DNA from: Methanosarcina sp.
GTDB lineage: Archaea; Halobacteriota; Methanosarcinia; Methanosarcinales; Methanosarcinaceae
Direction: 5' to 3'
Length of the DNA stretch: 12,551 nt
Assembly: GCA_013330315.1 (NCBI GenBank)
Contig: DUIO01000117.1
Coordinates: forward strand, 3,525 to 16,075
Both the position numbers and the translations under genes were made by a program. Below are positions 5,545 through 12,551 of this stretch, piece by piece (position 1 is the stretch's first letter; every line of letters begins with the position of its first letter). Below the pieces are notes generated by a model. It ran no database searches. It saw nothing but the letters and a program-made list of their open reading frames with translations, and was not told the origin of the DNA.

Positions 5545-5560
5545 AATTATATGTTAATTT

Positions 5561-5574
5561 TTATAGATATAAAA
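5561..5574 (-). promoter_or_regulatory. Putative TATA box, leaderless YjdF-like gene
   Basis: Minus strand TTTTATATCTATAA lies 17-30 bases upstream of the ATG at 5544, so transcription would start at or near the start codon. No SD is present, which agrees with a leaderless mRNA. Confidence 0.45.
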
Positions 5575-5787
5575 CATTATATCTGGCAACCTTATTTTCC
5601 GGCAAACACCTGATTTTTCTTAACCAGATTGCTTAATTTTAAAATTGCCCAACCCATACTCAACATAATTCTTAAAATATGATTCTATAAGCGAGTACCT
5701 GGCCTGTAATTCATAAAATATAAATTTGAGTATATAATTCTAAATACTTCTCTAACCATATAGTTTTAAAGGGATAAATAGAAAAAT

Positions 5788-5872
5788 AACAATTTGTGGG
5801 AAACAATTTGTGAAAATACCGGTTTTTGTGCGAACAGTAACTGTGTGGGAATAACAGTAACAATTTGGAAAT
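5788..5872. repeat. Short direct-repeat cluster before the NhaP-type antiporter
   Basis: AACAATTTGTG occurs at 5788-5798 and 5802-5812; its core ACAATTTGT is a 9-base palindrome and recurs with one change at 5860-5868. A 20-bp near-tandem pair follows: 5833-5852 and 5853-5872 both start AACAGTAAC and match at about 16 of 20 bases. The block sits 26-110 bases before the GTG start, so it may be an operator array or a repeated leader element. Confidence 0.5.
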
Positions 5873-5897
5873 AATAGTCTGACGGGGTTAGCGGGGA

Positions 5898-7217
5898 GTG
5901 GAAGAGACAATTAACATAGTCCTTGTTATTATAGGCGGGCTTGTTTTCTTTCTGGGAGTCGTATCCGAAGTTATCAAAAAGCTAAACTTTTCAGAGCCTA
6001 TTGCAGCTCTTCTTTTTGGAGTTTTACTGAGTTCTGCGGTGTCCGGTGTTTTTAATCCGGATGTCTGGAGCCATACACTGCTTGAAGAAGTTGCCAGGTT
6101 AGCGGTTGCGGTAGGTGTAATGGGGGTTGCGCTCAGAGTACCTTTCTCATATACCAGAAAACACTGGAAGTCAGTAGCACTTATGCTTATACTTACGATG
6201 CCCTTCAGGTGGATTGCCAGCAGTGTGCTCATTTACTGGATTACAGGTTTTGGGTTTACCGTATCCCTGCTTATAGGAGCCATTGTAACTCCTACCGATC
6301 CTATCCTTACTTTATCCGTAGTGAGCGGGAAGCTGGCAGAAAAAAACCTTCCTGGCAGGCTAAGGCACTTTCTTCTGACAGAATCCGGTTCCAATGAAGG
6401 GCTTGCTTATCTTTTTGTAATTCTCCCTATCTTATTGATGACACTTAAGCCTGCTGAAGCTTTAAGCCGCTGGACGGTACACACCCTTCTCTGGGAAATT
6501 AGTTTTTCCATAATCCTTGGGGCTGCGGCAGGTTACATCTCAGGCCGAATGCTGAGGAGCGCCAAAAGTAAAGGTACCATTGACTCGTCTTCTTACTACT
6601 CATATTGCCTTGCTCTTACGCTTCTGGTGCTTGGAGGGGTAAAACTTCTTAAGGGTGAGGGGATTCTTGCCGTTTTTGCCGCAGGGACTATTTTCAGTAT
6701 GGTCTCAACTGAAGAAGAGAGGCATGAAGAGGAACATGTAGTTGAAGGCGTAGACCGCTTTTTTATGGTCCCTATATTTACTCTGCTGGGCCTTGTTTTA
6801 CCCTGGCAGGAATGGGCAAAACTCGGATGGGAGGGCCTAATATTAGCTTTTCTGATATTACTGCTGCACCGCCTGCCAATTCTTTTGTTTACAAGATCCT
6901 TTATCCCGGATATCAGGAATAATCCGGACATGCTCTTTGCGGGCTGGTTCGGTCCCGTAGGGATAGGAGCTTTTTATTATTCCCAGGTTTCAATGAGACA
7001 TACCGGGATAATGGAAATATGGCCAGTTGTCAGTCTCATAATCTGCATGTCAATTTTCCTTCACGGGGTGACTGCAACTCCTTTTACAAAACTTTATGGA
7101 AAACATACTCTTCAAAAGCCGGAATACAGCAAGGAAAAAACCGAAGACCAGAAATCCAGGCTTCAGAATAAGGAGCATTTTAAAGTAAAGAGTTTGCAAG
7201 AGGTTTTGAAAAGGTAG
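5898..7217 (+). CDS. CPA1 (NhaP-type) Na+/H+ antiporter
   Basis: A 439-residue protein with about 12 membrane helices at roughly 4-400 and a short basic cytoplasmic tail (401-439). Family markers are GAIVTPTDPIL (127-137, D134 in the unwound helix), TESGSNEGLAY (161-171, the ion-binding helix, N166 and E167), GWFGPVGIGAFYYS (349-362) and the final helix IFLHGVTATPFTKLYG (386-401). The classical CPA1 motif is ND; here it is NE. The family swaps external H+ for cytoplasmic Na+ (or K+) and controls pH and salt; in a methanogen it would also couple the Na+ and H+ gradients. GTG at 5898 is the first possible start because an in-frame TAG lies 9 bases before it; only a GGGG-type ribosome motif is present. 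The gene ends 3 bases from the convergent hydrolase gene. The family is clear; the ion preference is not. Confidence 0.9.
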   Translation: MEETINIVLVIIGGLVFFLGVVSEVIKKLNFSEPIAALLFGVLLSSAVSGVFNPDVWSHTLLEEVARLAVAVGVMGVALRVPFSYTRKHWKSVALMLILTMPFRWIASSVLIYWITGFGFTVSLLIGAIVTPTDPILTLSVVSGKLAEKNLPGRLRHFLLTESGSNEGLAYLFVILPILLMTLKPAEALSRWTVHTLLWEISFSIILGAAAGYISGRMLRSAKSKGTIDSSSYYSYCLALTLLVLGGVKLLKGEGILAVFAAGTIFSMVSTEEERHEEEHVVEGVDRFFMVPIFTLLGLVLPWQEWAKLGWEGLILAFLILLLHRLPILLFTRSFIPDIRNNPDMLFAGWFGPVGIGAFYYSQVSMRHTGIMEIWPVVSLIICMSIFLHGVTATPFTKLYGKHTLQKPEYSKEKTEDQKSRLQNKEHFKVKSLQEVLKR

Positions 7218-7220
7218 TTT

Positions 7221-7763
7221 TTAGGAAAGGTATTCCTCAGCAGTTGTAACAGTTGCAAATATCCCGTCCAGTGCAGCCATAAAAGCTGCATGAACACTAC
7301 TTGCAGGCAGGAATTTATCTCCGAATTTCAGACTGCAGGTGGCACATGCATCGGAAATCAGGGTAGAAGTAAAACCCAGTTCTTTTGCAGCTCTGACAGT
7401 TGTGTCTATACACATATGGCTCATCGCCCCGCAGACTACCAGATTTGTCACCTCCTTTTCTTTTAGCCGCGAGAGGAGTTCAGTCTGGAAAAAGCTGTTA
7501 GGAAAATGCTTTTCAATGACTGTTTCTTCAGGAGAAGGCTGTATACCTGTATGGATATCTGCTCCGGGAGTTCCGGGTATGAAAAAAGTGGCTCCGGGTC
7601 TGACAGATAAATGCCTGACAAAGAAAATAGGCTTACCTGCGGTACGGAACGCTTTAATGAGAACGGTTGCCTTTTCTGCTGCATTTTCCATGCCTGCAAG
7701 CTCCATCCTGCCACCCGGGAAATAGTCGTTCTGGATATCAATAAGAAGAAGAGCTTCTTTCAT
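7221..7763 (-). CDS. Isochorismatase-fold cysteine hydrolase
   Basis: A soluble 180-residue alpha/beta enzyme. It starts LLLIDIQNDYF with catalytic D9, has K85 in VIEKHFPNSFF and C118 in GAMSHMCIDTTVRAA, preceded by the loop with the typical cis-peptide. These make up the Asp-Lys-Cys triad of the isochorismatase-like hydrolase superfamily, which cleaves amides or vinyl ethers through a Cys thioester. PGTPGADIH (63-71) is the usual substrate-edge loop, and the length is normal. Members include nicotinamidase, N-carbamoylsarcosine amidase and many of unknown substrate. The metal-site histidine pattern of nicotinamidase is not obvious, so I do not assign pncA. The ATG at 7763 has no clear ribosome site. 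The gene converges with the antiporter (3-base gap) and diverges from the methyltransferase-like gene with 100 bp between them. Confidence 0.85.
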   Translation of the reverse strand: MKEALLLIDIQNDYFPGGRMELAGMENAAEKATVLIKAFRTAGKPIFFVRHLSVRPGATFFIPGTPGADIHTGIQPSPEETVIEKHFPNSFFQTELLSRLKEKEVTNLVVCGAMSHMCIDTTVRAAKELGFTSTLISDACATCSLKFGDKFLPASSVHAAFMAALDGIFATVTTAEEYLS

Positions 7764-7863
7764 ACTGCATATAAAGCTGCCAATAATAATACTTTTGGCG
7801 GTTATGAGACTTACTGAAAACGCCGGAAAAATAGAAAAACAATTACTTTAATTAAAACATTAA

Positions 7864-8523
7864 ATGGTCACGTTCAAAAATAAAAATGGAGACAAAATAA
7901 GCTGGACCATAAGCATATTTATGCTTTTACTGGCAGCTTTAACCTGGACAACACTGGATAGGAACTGGAACTCTTTCAATCATTTGCCAATCTATGTTTA
8001 TGCAGGAGTCCTCATTTTTTACCTGCGGGCAGAAAAATTTGCATACAAAGCTTCAGAGCTTCCAGGTGTACAGTCAGGTAAATGGACTCGTTATTTGCTT
8101 TTATTCTTCTGGTGGCTGATTTTGATTGTCCCGGCTTTTGAATACAGCTTTTTCTCAAGATATTTCCCTGCTGTTACAGCTGCAGGAGCATTACTGACAG
8201 TATCCGGGACTATCCTCAGGGTGTGGGGGATATGGACACTGGGCAATTATTTCTCTGTCCATATTGAGATCAAGGATAATCACAAACTCATCGCAAGCGG
8301 ACCGTATCGATTTATAAGGCATCCGGCTTATGCTGGGAATATCCTGCAGGCTGTCGGGATTCCCCTTATCCTCAATGCGTATTATTCTCTCAGTATATCT
8401 GCAGTTCTGGTTTTTCTGTTCCTGTACAGGTTGAAGCTTGAAGAAGAGGTCCTGGTCAGGGAAGTTAAGGGATATAGAGACTACGTGAAGAGGACTTACA
8501 GGCTAATACCAAAATTGTGGTAA
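7864..8523 (+). CDS. ICMT/PEMT-like membrane methyltransferase
   Basis: A 219-residue membrane protein with about five helices: 13-30, 40-54, 76-96, 101-128 and 162-188. The C-terminal half carries the signature of the isoprenylcysteine carboxyl methyltransferase / phospholipid methyltransferase family: SGPYRFIRHPAYAGNIL (145-161), which helps form the S-adenosylmethionine site, and YRLKLEEEVLVREVKGYRDY (188-207) followed by KRTYRLIPKLW. These enzymes methylate lipid-like substrates at the membrane; archaeal members have no settled substrate. The ATG at 7864 follows an in-frame stop-like TAA and an A/T-rich leader with no ribosome site, so it may be translated from a leaderless mRNA. A stem-loop lies about 100 bases after the stop. 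Confidence 0.85.
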   Translation: MVTFKNKNGDKISWTISIFMLLLAALTWTTLDRNWNSFNHLPIYVYAGVLIFYLRAEKFAYKASELPGVQSGKWTRYLLLFFWWLILIVPAFEYSFFSRYFPAVTAAGALLTVSGTILRVWGIWTLGNYFSVHIEIKDNHKLIASGPYRFIRHPAYAGNILQAVGIPLILNAYYSLSISAVLVFLFLYRLKLEEEVLVREVKGYRDYVKRTYRLIPKLW

Positions 8524-8615
8524 CCTGGTAAAGCTTGAACCTGAGATGAAACTGCAGGATTGATTTACAAGCTAGAAAGGATTCTGGGCGTAAAGAGAGC
8601 AATTTGTAAAAAAAA

Positions 8616-8650
8616 GAAGGATAAGTGCCCGGGAAGGCACTCTGTCCTTT
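8616..8650. terminator. Two-sided hairpin terminator between convergent genes
   Basis: GTGCC (8625-8629) pairs with GGCAC (8636-8640) around cgggaa; outer AAGGA and TCCTT can also pair. Read on the minus strand the stem is followed by a T-rich tract with T9, and on the plus strand by a short TTTT. It sits between the stop codons of convergent genes, mainly suiting the minus-strand secreted protein gene. Confidence 0.55.
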
Positions 8651-8687
8651 TAATGAATATTTATAGTTTTAATTTGTCATTTTGCCA

Positions 8688-9644
8688 TTAATCGTCTTCG
8701 CAATTTCCATTGTTCCTGTAATCAAGCTGTTCGGCCAGCTCGATCATAGTGTCCCTATCACCGCTGTTGAGTGCATCCATTACTGCATCTATAAGTTCCT
8801 GCTCTGTAGCGTATGGCGGGTAATCGTCTCCGAATTTGTCTTCATTCAGCAGAGCTGCTGTAGCTGCACGCATCAGGATCTGAGCAGCTCCTTCAACTCC
8901 GGAACCTCCTCTATAATTCAGTGCGTCCAGGAGAGTGTGAGTAGGTAGAACGGTGGTAAACTGGTTTCCCAGACCAAAGACGGCCCCAAGTGTGTCAGTT
9001 GTGCTGTATCCAACCCATGCGTCGGGATGGTTTTTCCAGTATCCTGGGGTGCATCCCATCCACTCCTCTTCTGTTGGTGGAGGTGTGATTGGGCAGCTTA
9101 TTGTCAGGTCAAGTGCTGGCTGTCCATTATCCCTTACTGTTGCGGATGTCCGGTCTGTTTCACCGCCATAAGCTACATTAATATGCGCCAGTATCTTATA
9201 GGTGCCTTCATCGATTGCGAAAGATGCTTCATACCCTATTAGATCACTACCATCATAAACCCATGCGAAGTCTGGCGGAACACCATCATCACCTGTGCTT
9301 CCTGAAACTACTTTATTGCTCACAGTGTTAATTGCAATCCAGGCATCATCAGGAGATAGCTGAGCTTCATATGGATCTTGTTCTAGCACCAGCGCATACA
9401 TCACTTTTTCATTACAGTTGTAGCGCAAGTACAATTTTGATGTCACATTTTTTGTCGGATCTCCTGCCTCATACATATTAGCAAAGAAATCGGCGCCGAG
9501 GTTCCAATCATTTGTATTGCCATCGACCATAATGCCAGTCCCATAATTCGGTGCAGGAGCGGCAGCAGAGGCGCTGGATACAAAGGCAACCATCGCTACT
9601 ATCGCAGCAATGAGCATTATTGCTATCTTTTTGATTCCTGTCAT
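8688..9644 (-). CDS. Exported two-domain protein with CTPGYWKNH module
   Basis: A 318-residue protein with a Sec signal peptide (MTGIKKIAIM start, hydrophobic core, SSASA before the cut near residue 27). Residues about 34-180 form a beta-rich domain starting GIMVDGNTNDWNLGADFF, resembling the start of domains used in CBM9/DOMON-like surface proteins (fold guess only). A proline linker (ITPPPTEEEW, 186-195) leads to the second domain, which opens with GCTPGYWKNHPDAWVGY (197-213) and continues TLGAVFGL...TLLDALNYRGGSGVEGAAQILMRAATAALLN, then YPPY and an end DRDTMIELAEQLDYRNNGNC. I know this CTPGYWKNH module as a recurring part of secreted proteins, with no proven function. Cys residues lie at 77, 184, 198 and 315. 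GGGG lies about 9 bases before the ATG. No C-terminal anchor is seen, so it may be released or held by other means. Confidence 0.8.
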   Translation of the reverse strand: MTGIKKIAIMLIAAIVAMVAFVSSASAAAPAPNYGTGIMVDGNTNDWNLGADFFANMYEAGDPTKNVTSKLYLRYNCNEKVMYALVLEQDPYEAQLSPDDAWIAINTVSNKVVSGSTGDDGVPPDFAWVYDGSDLIGYEASFAIDEGTYKILAHINVAYGGETDRTSATVRDNGQPALDLTISCPITPPPTEEEWMGCTPGYWKNHPDAWVGYSTTDTLGAVFGLGNQFTTVLPTHTLLDALNYRGGSGVEGAAQILMRAATAALLNEDKFGDDYPPYATEQELIDAVMDALNSGDRDTMIELAEQLDYRNNGNCEDD

Positions 9645-10045
9645 ATTTTTTTTCCCCTTTCTTTTTCCTTTTTTTCATCCCATTTTTATAATACCGTTTT
9701 TATCATTCGATTTTTAATAAATAATCGTATATATTATTTTCTCTCAACCAAGTCACAGATAGTCGATTTCCAGAAATAGATATGAGAAGTTATTGAAAAT
9801 TAGGAGATCAGGGGGAAGTACCTTATTTGAAATCAGTACTCAGAATCCTTTATATACCAAAAGTTTTTTCGGGAAAAAGTCTAAAGGATTTTGTTTTCTC
9901 CATTTTTTTATACTTTTAGAATGTGTACGGCGGCAAATTCGGAAGGCTGGGGCGTATTTGGTAAAGAGGTATTTTTGCCGGCAGTTATCCCTTTTCGCCA
10001 CCGTATCTCTTTTTCATTATATTCGAAAGAAACTGGATCTTTCCG

Positions 10046-10150
10046 GTTTTTATATCTCACTTTTATATCCACTTTTATATTTCACTTTTATATCTCATTT
10101 TTTATCTCATTTTTTAGCTCACTTTTATCTAATTTTTTTATATTTATCTT
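10046..10150. repeat. Degenerate 12-13 bp tandem repeat, TTTTATATCTCAC-like
   Basis: About eight tandem units of the form TTTTATATCTCAC run from 10046, with drift towards TTTTTATCTCAT and TTTTTAGCTCAC. Each full copy contains a TATA-like TTTTATAT. On the minus strand the unit reads GTGAGATATAAAA. It may be slippage DNA, a nucleosome/Alba-binding tract or a cluster of weak promoters. Confidence 0.6.
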
Positions 10151-10192
10151 TTCCAGACGGGCATCTCTCTGGATGTTCAGAAGAGCGGGTCG

Positions 10193-10213
10193 GAGTAAGA
10201 ACCGGAGTTACTC
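10193..10213. other. 6-bp inverted repeat after the T-rich repeat
   Basis: GAGTAA (10193-10198) and TTACTC (10208-10213) pair perfectly around a 9-base loop. There is no T-run of terminator quality. No function is evident. Confidence 0.3.
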
Positions 10214-10410
10214 ATATTTTCAGAAAATACTCTGCTTGAAAGCCTTATACCATGTTCTTACCGAAAATACTATATCTCTTGATAAATATTTGTTCACTTG
10301 CAATAGATAGTATTGTGCGAGGGGTGAGTATAAATATTTGATTTTACTTTGCCCTATCATGTTCTCTGCATTCCTATCTATCAGATATATCAAAATCAAA
10401 TAAGTTTAAC

Positions 10411-10455
10411 TTAATATAAATTTTAATTAAAGTCTGGCAAAATTTTATATTTATT
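10411..10455 (+). promoter_or_regulatory. Promoter candidates of the CPA2 antiporter gene
   Basis: Two TATA-like tracts lie before the gene: TTAATATAAATTTTAA (about 10411-10426) and AATTTTATATTTATTC (about 10441-10456). The first would start transcription near 10448, leaving room for the GAGGAG ribosome site; the second would start close to the SD. The first is the more natural choice. Confidence 0.4.
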
Positions 10456-10480
10456 CTAAGTTCTGAGGAGCAAAAACGAA

Positions 10481-12505
10481 ATGGAAGAATTCTCTGTACT
10501 GGCACATGTCGACATAATTCTCGGCTTTGCTATCCTCATCCTTACCATATTCTATAAATTTGAAGTCCCTCCGGTGCTGGGTTTCCTTGTTACCGGAATG
10601 CTGATAGGACCTCATGGGCTTGGGATTCTGGACAGTAGCCAAAATATGGAGTTAAATGCTGAGCTTGGTATTATTTTCCTGCTTTTTACCATTGGAGTTG
10701 ATCTTTCTTTAAAAGAGTTATGGAAAATGAAAAAAGCTGTAATGATAGGAGGGACTCTCCAGATCCTCTTTACAACAGCTTTTGCCCTGGTTATCTGCAC
10801 ATCCCTTCTCGGGTTCAGTCCTGCTACATCTGTCTTTATAGGGTTCCTGATTTCTCTTAGCAGCACCGCAATAGTGCTTAAGGTCCTTCAGGACAGAAAT
10901 GAGGTCTATACACCGCATGGAAAAACTTCACTTGCAATTCTGATATTCCAGGACCTTGCTATCGTACCGCTGATCCTTATCACTCCCGTACTTGCAGGGA
11001 GTTCTGTGAGTTTTGAAGGTGCGCTCCCGGATATTTTCTTCAAAGGTTCCTTAATTATCCTGGCTTTTATCCTGAGTGCCAAGTTCATTGTTCCCTGGAT
11101 CTTCTATCATGTAGGTAAGACCGGCAGTAAACAGCTCTTCTTCGTAAGTGTTGTTTTCGTCTGCTTATCAGCAGCCGTTTTCACCTCCAGCATAGGGCTG
11201 TCCCTGGCCCTTGGAGCCTTTTTAGCAGGAATAATTATCTCAGGGTCTCAATACAGCCAGCAGGCTATGGGTAATATTTTGCCTTTAAAAGACATGTTCA
11301 TGAGCTTTTTTTTCGTGTCCGTAGGCATGCTTCTGGACGTCGGATATCTGCTTGACCACCTCCCTCTCATAGTTCTTGCAACAATCTCTCTTATTGTCAT
11401 AAAATTCGTAGCCGGAATGTTTGTAACTTTTCTTCTCGGGTCACCTCTGCGTACGACCGTACTCACAGGACTTGCTCTTTCGCAGGTAGGAGAATTCTCT
11501 TTCGTCCTCTCAAGACTTGGACTTGAATATTCCCTTCTCACTAAGGAAACCTACCAGACTTTCCTTGCAGTTTCAATCCTTACTATGGGAGTAACCCCCT
11601 TTGTGATCAATGCTTCTTACAAGCCTGCAGATTTTATCACCAGAAAAGCTTCAAACACGGCTTTTGGTATGAAGCTTGTACATGGAATTTATTCGGAGCC
11701 CTTGGAATGCGAAGAAAAAACCGAGCCGCAGATGAAAGATCACCTTATAGTAGTAGGTTTTGGCTTTTCCGGAAAGACGGTATCAAAGGCTGCAAGAACC
11801 GCAGGGATTCCTTATATCATCCTTGAAATGAACCCTGAAATAGTGCAGGAGGAGAAAGCAAGTGGAGAGAAGATACAGTATGGAGATGCAACTTTCGGCG
11901 CTGTTCTCGAGCATGCAGGAATTAAGTGTGCAAGAGTTCTCGTAATCGGGATCTCCGATGCTTCTGCCACAAGAAAAATAGTTAAGGCTGCAAAGGAATT
12001 GAACCCCAGCATTTGCATTATTGCAAAGGTGCACGACCTGCAGGAAATGAAACGGCTCAATGTGCTCGGTGCGGATGAAATAATTCCTGAAGAATATGAG
12101 ACCTCAGTAGAAATCTTCGTCCGCCTGCTTGAAAAGTACCTGGTCCCCAGAGAAGATATTGAAAAAATGGTAACTGATGTGCGAGCTAATGGATATAGAA
12201 GATTGCGAAAACTGGTTGTTGACCAGAATATTGACAGTGGGTTCAGCATAAAGGACGGGCTCCCTGGAATCGATATTCAGGTTCTTAAGGTAGGAAGAGG
12301 CTCAAGTTTCGACGAAAAAACTCTCGCAGACCTGGATTTCAGAAAAAAGCATGGAGTAACCGTGCTCTCGGTACGCAGGCGTTCAAATATGTTCCATACT
12401 CCGGCAGGTGATTTCCTTCTCAGGGCAAACGATGCCTGCATTCTCCTGGGAAAAACCGAAGACCTTTATAATGTCAGGAAATTCTTCGAAAGCGTCCCCT
12501 TATAA
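10481..12505 (+). CDS. CPA2 monovalent cation:H+ antiporter with RCK (TrkA-N/TrkA-C) domains, KefB/C-type
   Basis: A 674-residue protein. Residues 5-380 are the membrane part of about 12-13 helices, with CPA2 markers GFLVTGMLIGPHGLG (34-48), STAIVLKVL (128-136), LIFQDLAIVPL (154-164, with D158 of the ion site), GAFLAGIIISGS (245-256) and LSQVGEFSFVLSRLGL (333-348). Residues 421-545 are a TrkA-N/RCK Rossmann domain with GFGFSG (426-431) and E449 at the end of strand two, which suits NAD(H) over NADP(H). Residues 586-660 are a TrkA-C domain. Such proteins expel K+ or Na+ in exchange for H+ and are gated by nucleotides at the RCK part. GAGGAG at 10465-10470 sits 10 bases before the ATG. True KefC also needs glutathione gating, which is not expected in a methanogen, so I give no kef symbol. 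The gene is followed by a T-rich end. Confidence 0.92.
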   Translation: MEEFSVLAHVDIILGFAILILTIFYKFEVPPVLGFLVTGMLIGPHGLGILDSSQNMELNAELGIIFLLFTIGVDLSLKELWKMKKAVMIGGTLQILFTTAFALVICTSLLGFSPATSVFIGFLISLSSTAIVLKVLQDRNEVYTPHGKTSLAILIFQDLAIVPLILITPVLAGSSVSFEGALPDIFFKGSLIILAFILSAKFIVPWIFYHVGKTGSKQLFFVSVVFVCLSAAVFTSSIGLSLALGAFLAGIIISGSQYSQQAMGNILPLKDMFMSFFFVSVGMLLDVGYLLDHLPLIVLATISLIVIKFVAGMFVTFLLGSPLRTTVLTGLALSQVGEFSFVLSRLGLEYSLLTKETYQTFLAVSILTMGVTPFVINASYKPADFITRKASNTAFGMKLVHGIYSEPLECEEKTEPQMKDHLIVVGFGFSGKTVSKAARTAGIPYIILEMNPEIVQEEKASGEKIQYGDATFGAVLEHAGIKCARVLVIGISDASATRKIVKAAKELNPSICIIAKVHDLQEMKRLNVLGADEIIPEEYETSVEIFVRLLEKYLVPREDIEKMVTDVRANGYRRLRKLVVDQNIDSGFSIKDGLPGIDIQVLKVGRGSSFDEKTLADLDFRKKHGVTVLSVRRRSNMFHTPAGDFLLRANDACILLGKTEDLYNVRKFFESVPL

Positions 12506-12507
12506 TC

Positions 12508-12530
12508 GGAAGTTTTCCCTTTTTTCTTTT
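12508..12530 (+). terminator. T-rich terminator of the CPA2 gene
   Basis: GGAA-gtt-TTCC is a 4-bp stem directly followed by a C and a T-rich tract (CTTTTTTCTTTT, about 12519-12530), only a few bases after the stop codon. Oligo-T tracts like this end transcription in archaea even with weak stems. Confidence 0.5.
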
Positions 12531-12551
12531 ATGCATAAAGATATATCCGAT

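Larger units (their letters stand above)
5545..5897. other. 353-bp divergent intergenic region, repeat-rich
   Basis: No ORF is supported. The left end carries the TATA-like tract of the minus-strand gene. The right half holds a TATA-like sequence (AGTATATAATTC, about 5727-5738) and a cluster of short direct repeats (5788-5872) before the antiporter gene. Confidence 0.6.
9645..10480. other. 836-bp gene-free stretch between divergent genes
   Basis: Two overlapping plus-strand frames (9793-10239 and 9891-10310) are open mainly because of T-rich repeats; their products are Phe/Leu/Ser/His-rich, have no ribosome sites and no family look, so I leave them out. The left end holds the promoter side of the secreted protein gene (AATATATA on the minus strand near 9731-9740). 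The right end holds the promoter of the CPA2 gene. The middle has the T-rich repeat at 10046-10150 and a 6-bp stem GAGTAA/TTACTC at 10193-10213. Confidence 0.5.

Noticed and set aside
10046..10150. CRISPR array
   Set aside because: Units are 12-13 bp, contiguous and degenerate, with no unique spacers and no cas genes nearby.
9793..10310. Two long overlapping plus-strand frames (148 and 139 codons)
   Set aside because: They are open because of the T-rich tandem repeat; the products are low-complexity Phe/Leu/Ser/His-rich and lack ribosome sites.

Overview
The window looks like a piece of a methanogen chromosome, most likely Methanosarcina or a close relative. This is an inference from style, not from a database match. 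The pointers are archaeal TATA-like boxes (TTTTATAT, TATATATA), GGAG/GAGG-type ribosome sites next to ATG, GTG and TTG starts, very AT-rich gene-free stretches of 350-970 bp, and mostly single-gene transcription units. No rRNA, tRNA, CRISPR array, intact insertion sequence or prophage gene is visible.

Layout, left to right: the 3' end of an acidic-tailed blue-copper (cupredoxin) protein (+); a six-helix voltage-gated-like cation channel with an atypical selectivity filter (+); on the minus strand, a ferric-reductase-like di-heme membrane protein, followed by an overlapping 59-residue membrane ORF; an AT-rich gene-free stretch ending in a structured leader; a small exported Cys/Lys/Asp-repeat protein (+); a second gene-poor stretch with terminator-like hairpins; a membrane-anchored rhodanese (+); a YjdF-like integral membrane protein (-); a CPA1/NhaP-type Na+/H+ antiporter (+) behind a repeat-rich leader; an isochorismatase-fold cysteine hydrolase (-); an ICMT-like membrane methyltransferase (+); an exported protein with a CTPGYWKNH module (-); an 830-bp gene-free stretch with a T-rich 12-13 bp repeat; and a KefB/C-type CPA2 antiporter with RCK domains (+).

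Almost every gene encodes a membrane or exported protein. Three are ion-transport proteins (channel, CPA1, CPA2-RCK), which suggests ion or pH homeostasis. Three are redox or sulfur proteins placed at the membrane or outside it (cupredoxin, di-heme protein, rhodanese). The genes are not packed into one operon, so a joint function is only a hypothesis.

The observations most worth a second look are the overlapping 59-aa membrane ORF at 1582-1761, the in-frame A7 slippery run upstream of the di-heme gene, the 12-residue-repeat Cys-rich secreted protein with a hairpin leader, the ACAATTTGT repeat cluster before the antiporter, and the channel filter TTIGSDYWP.
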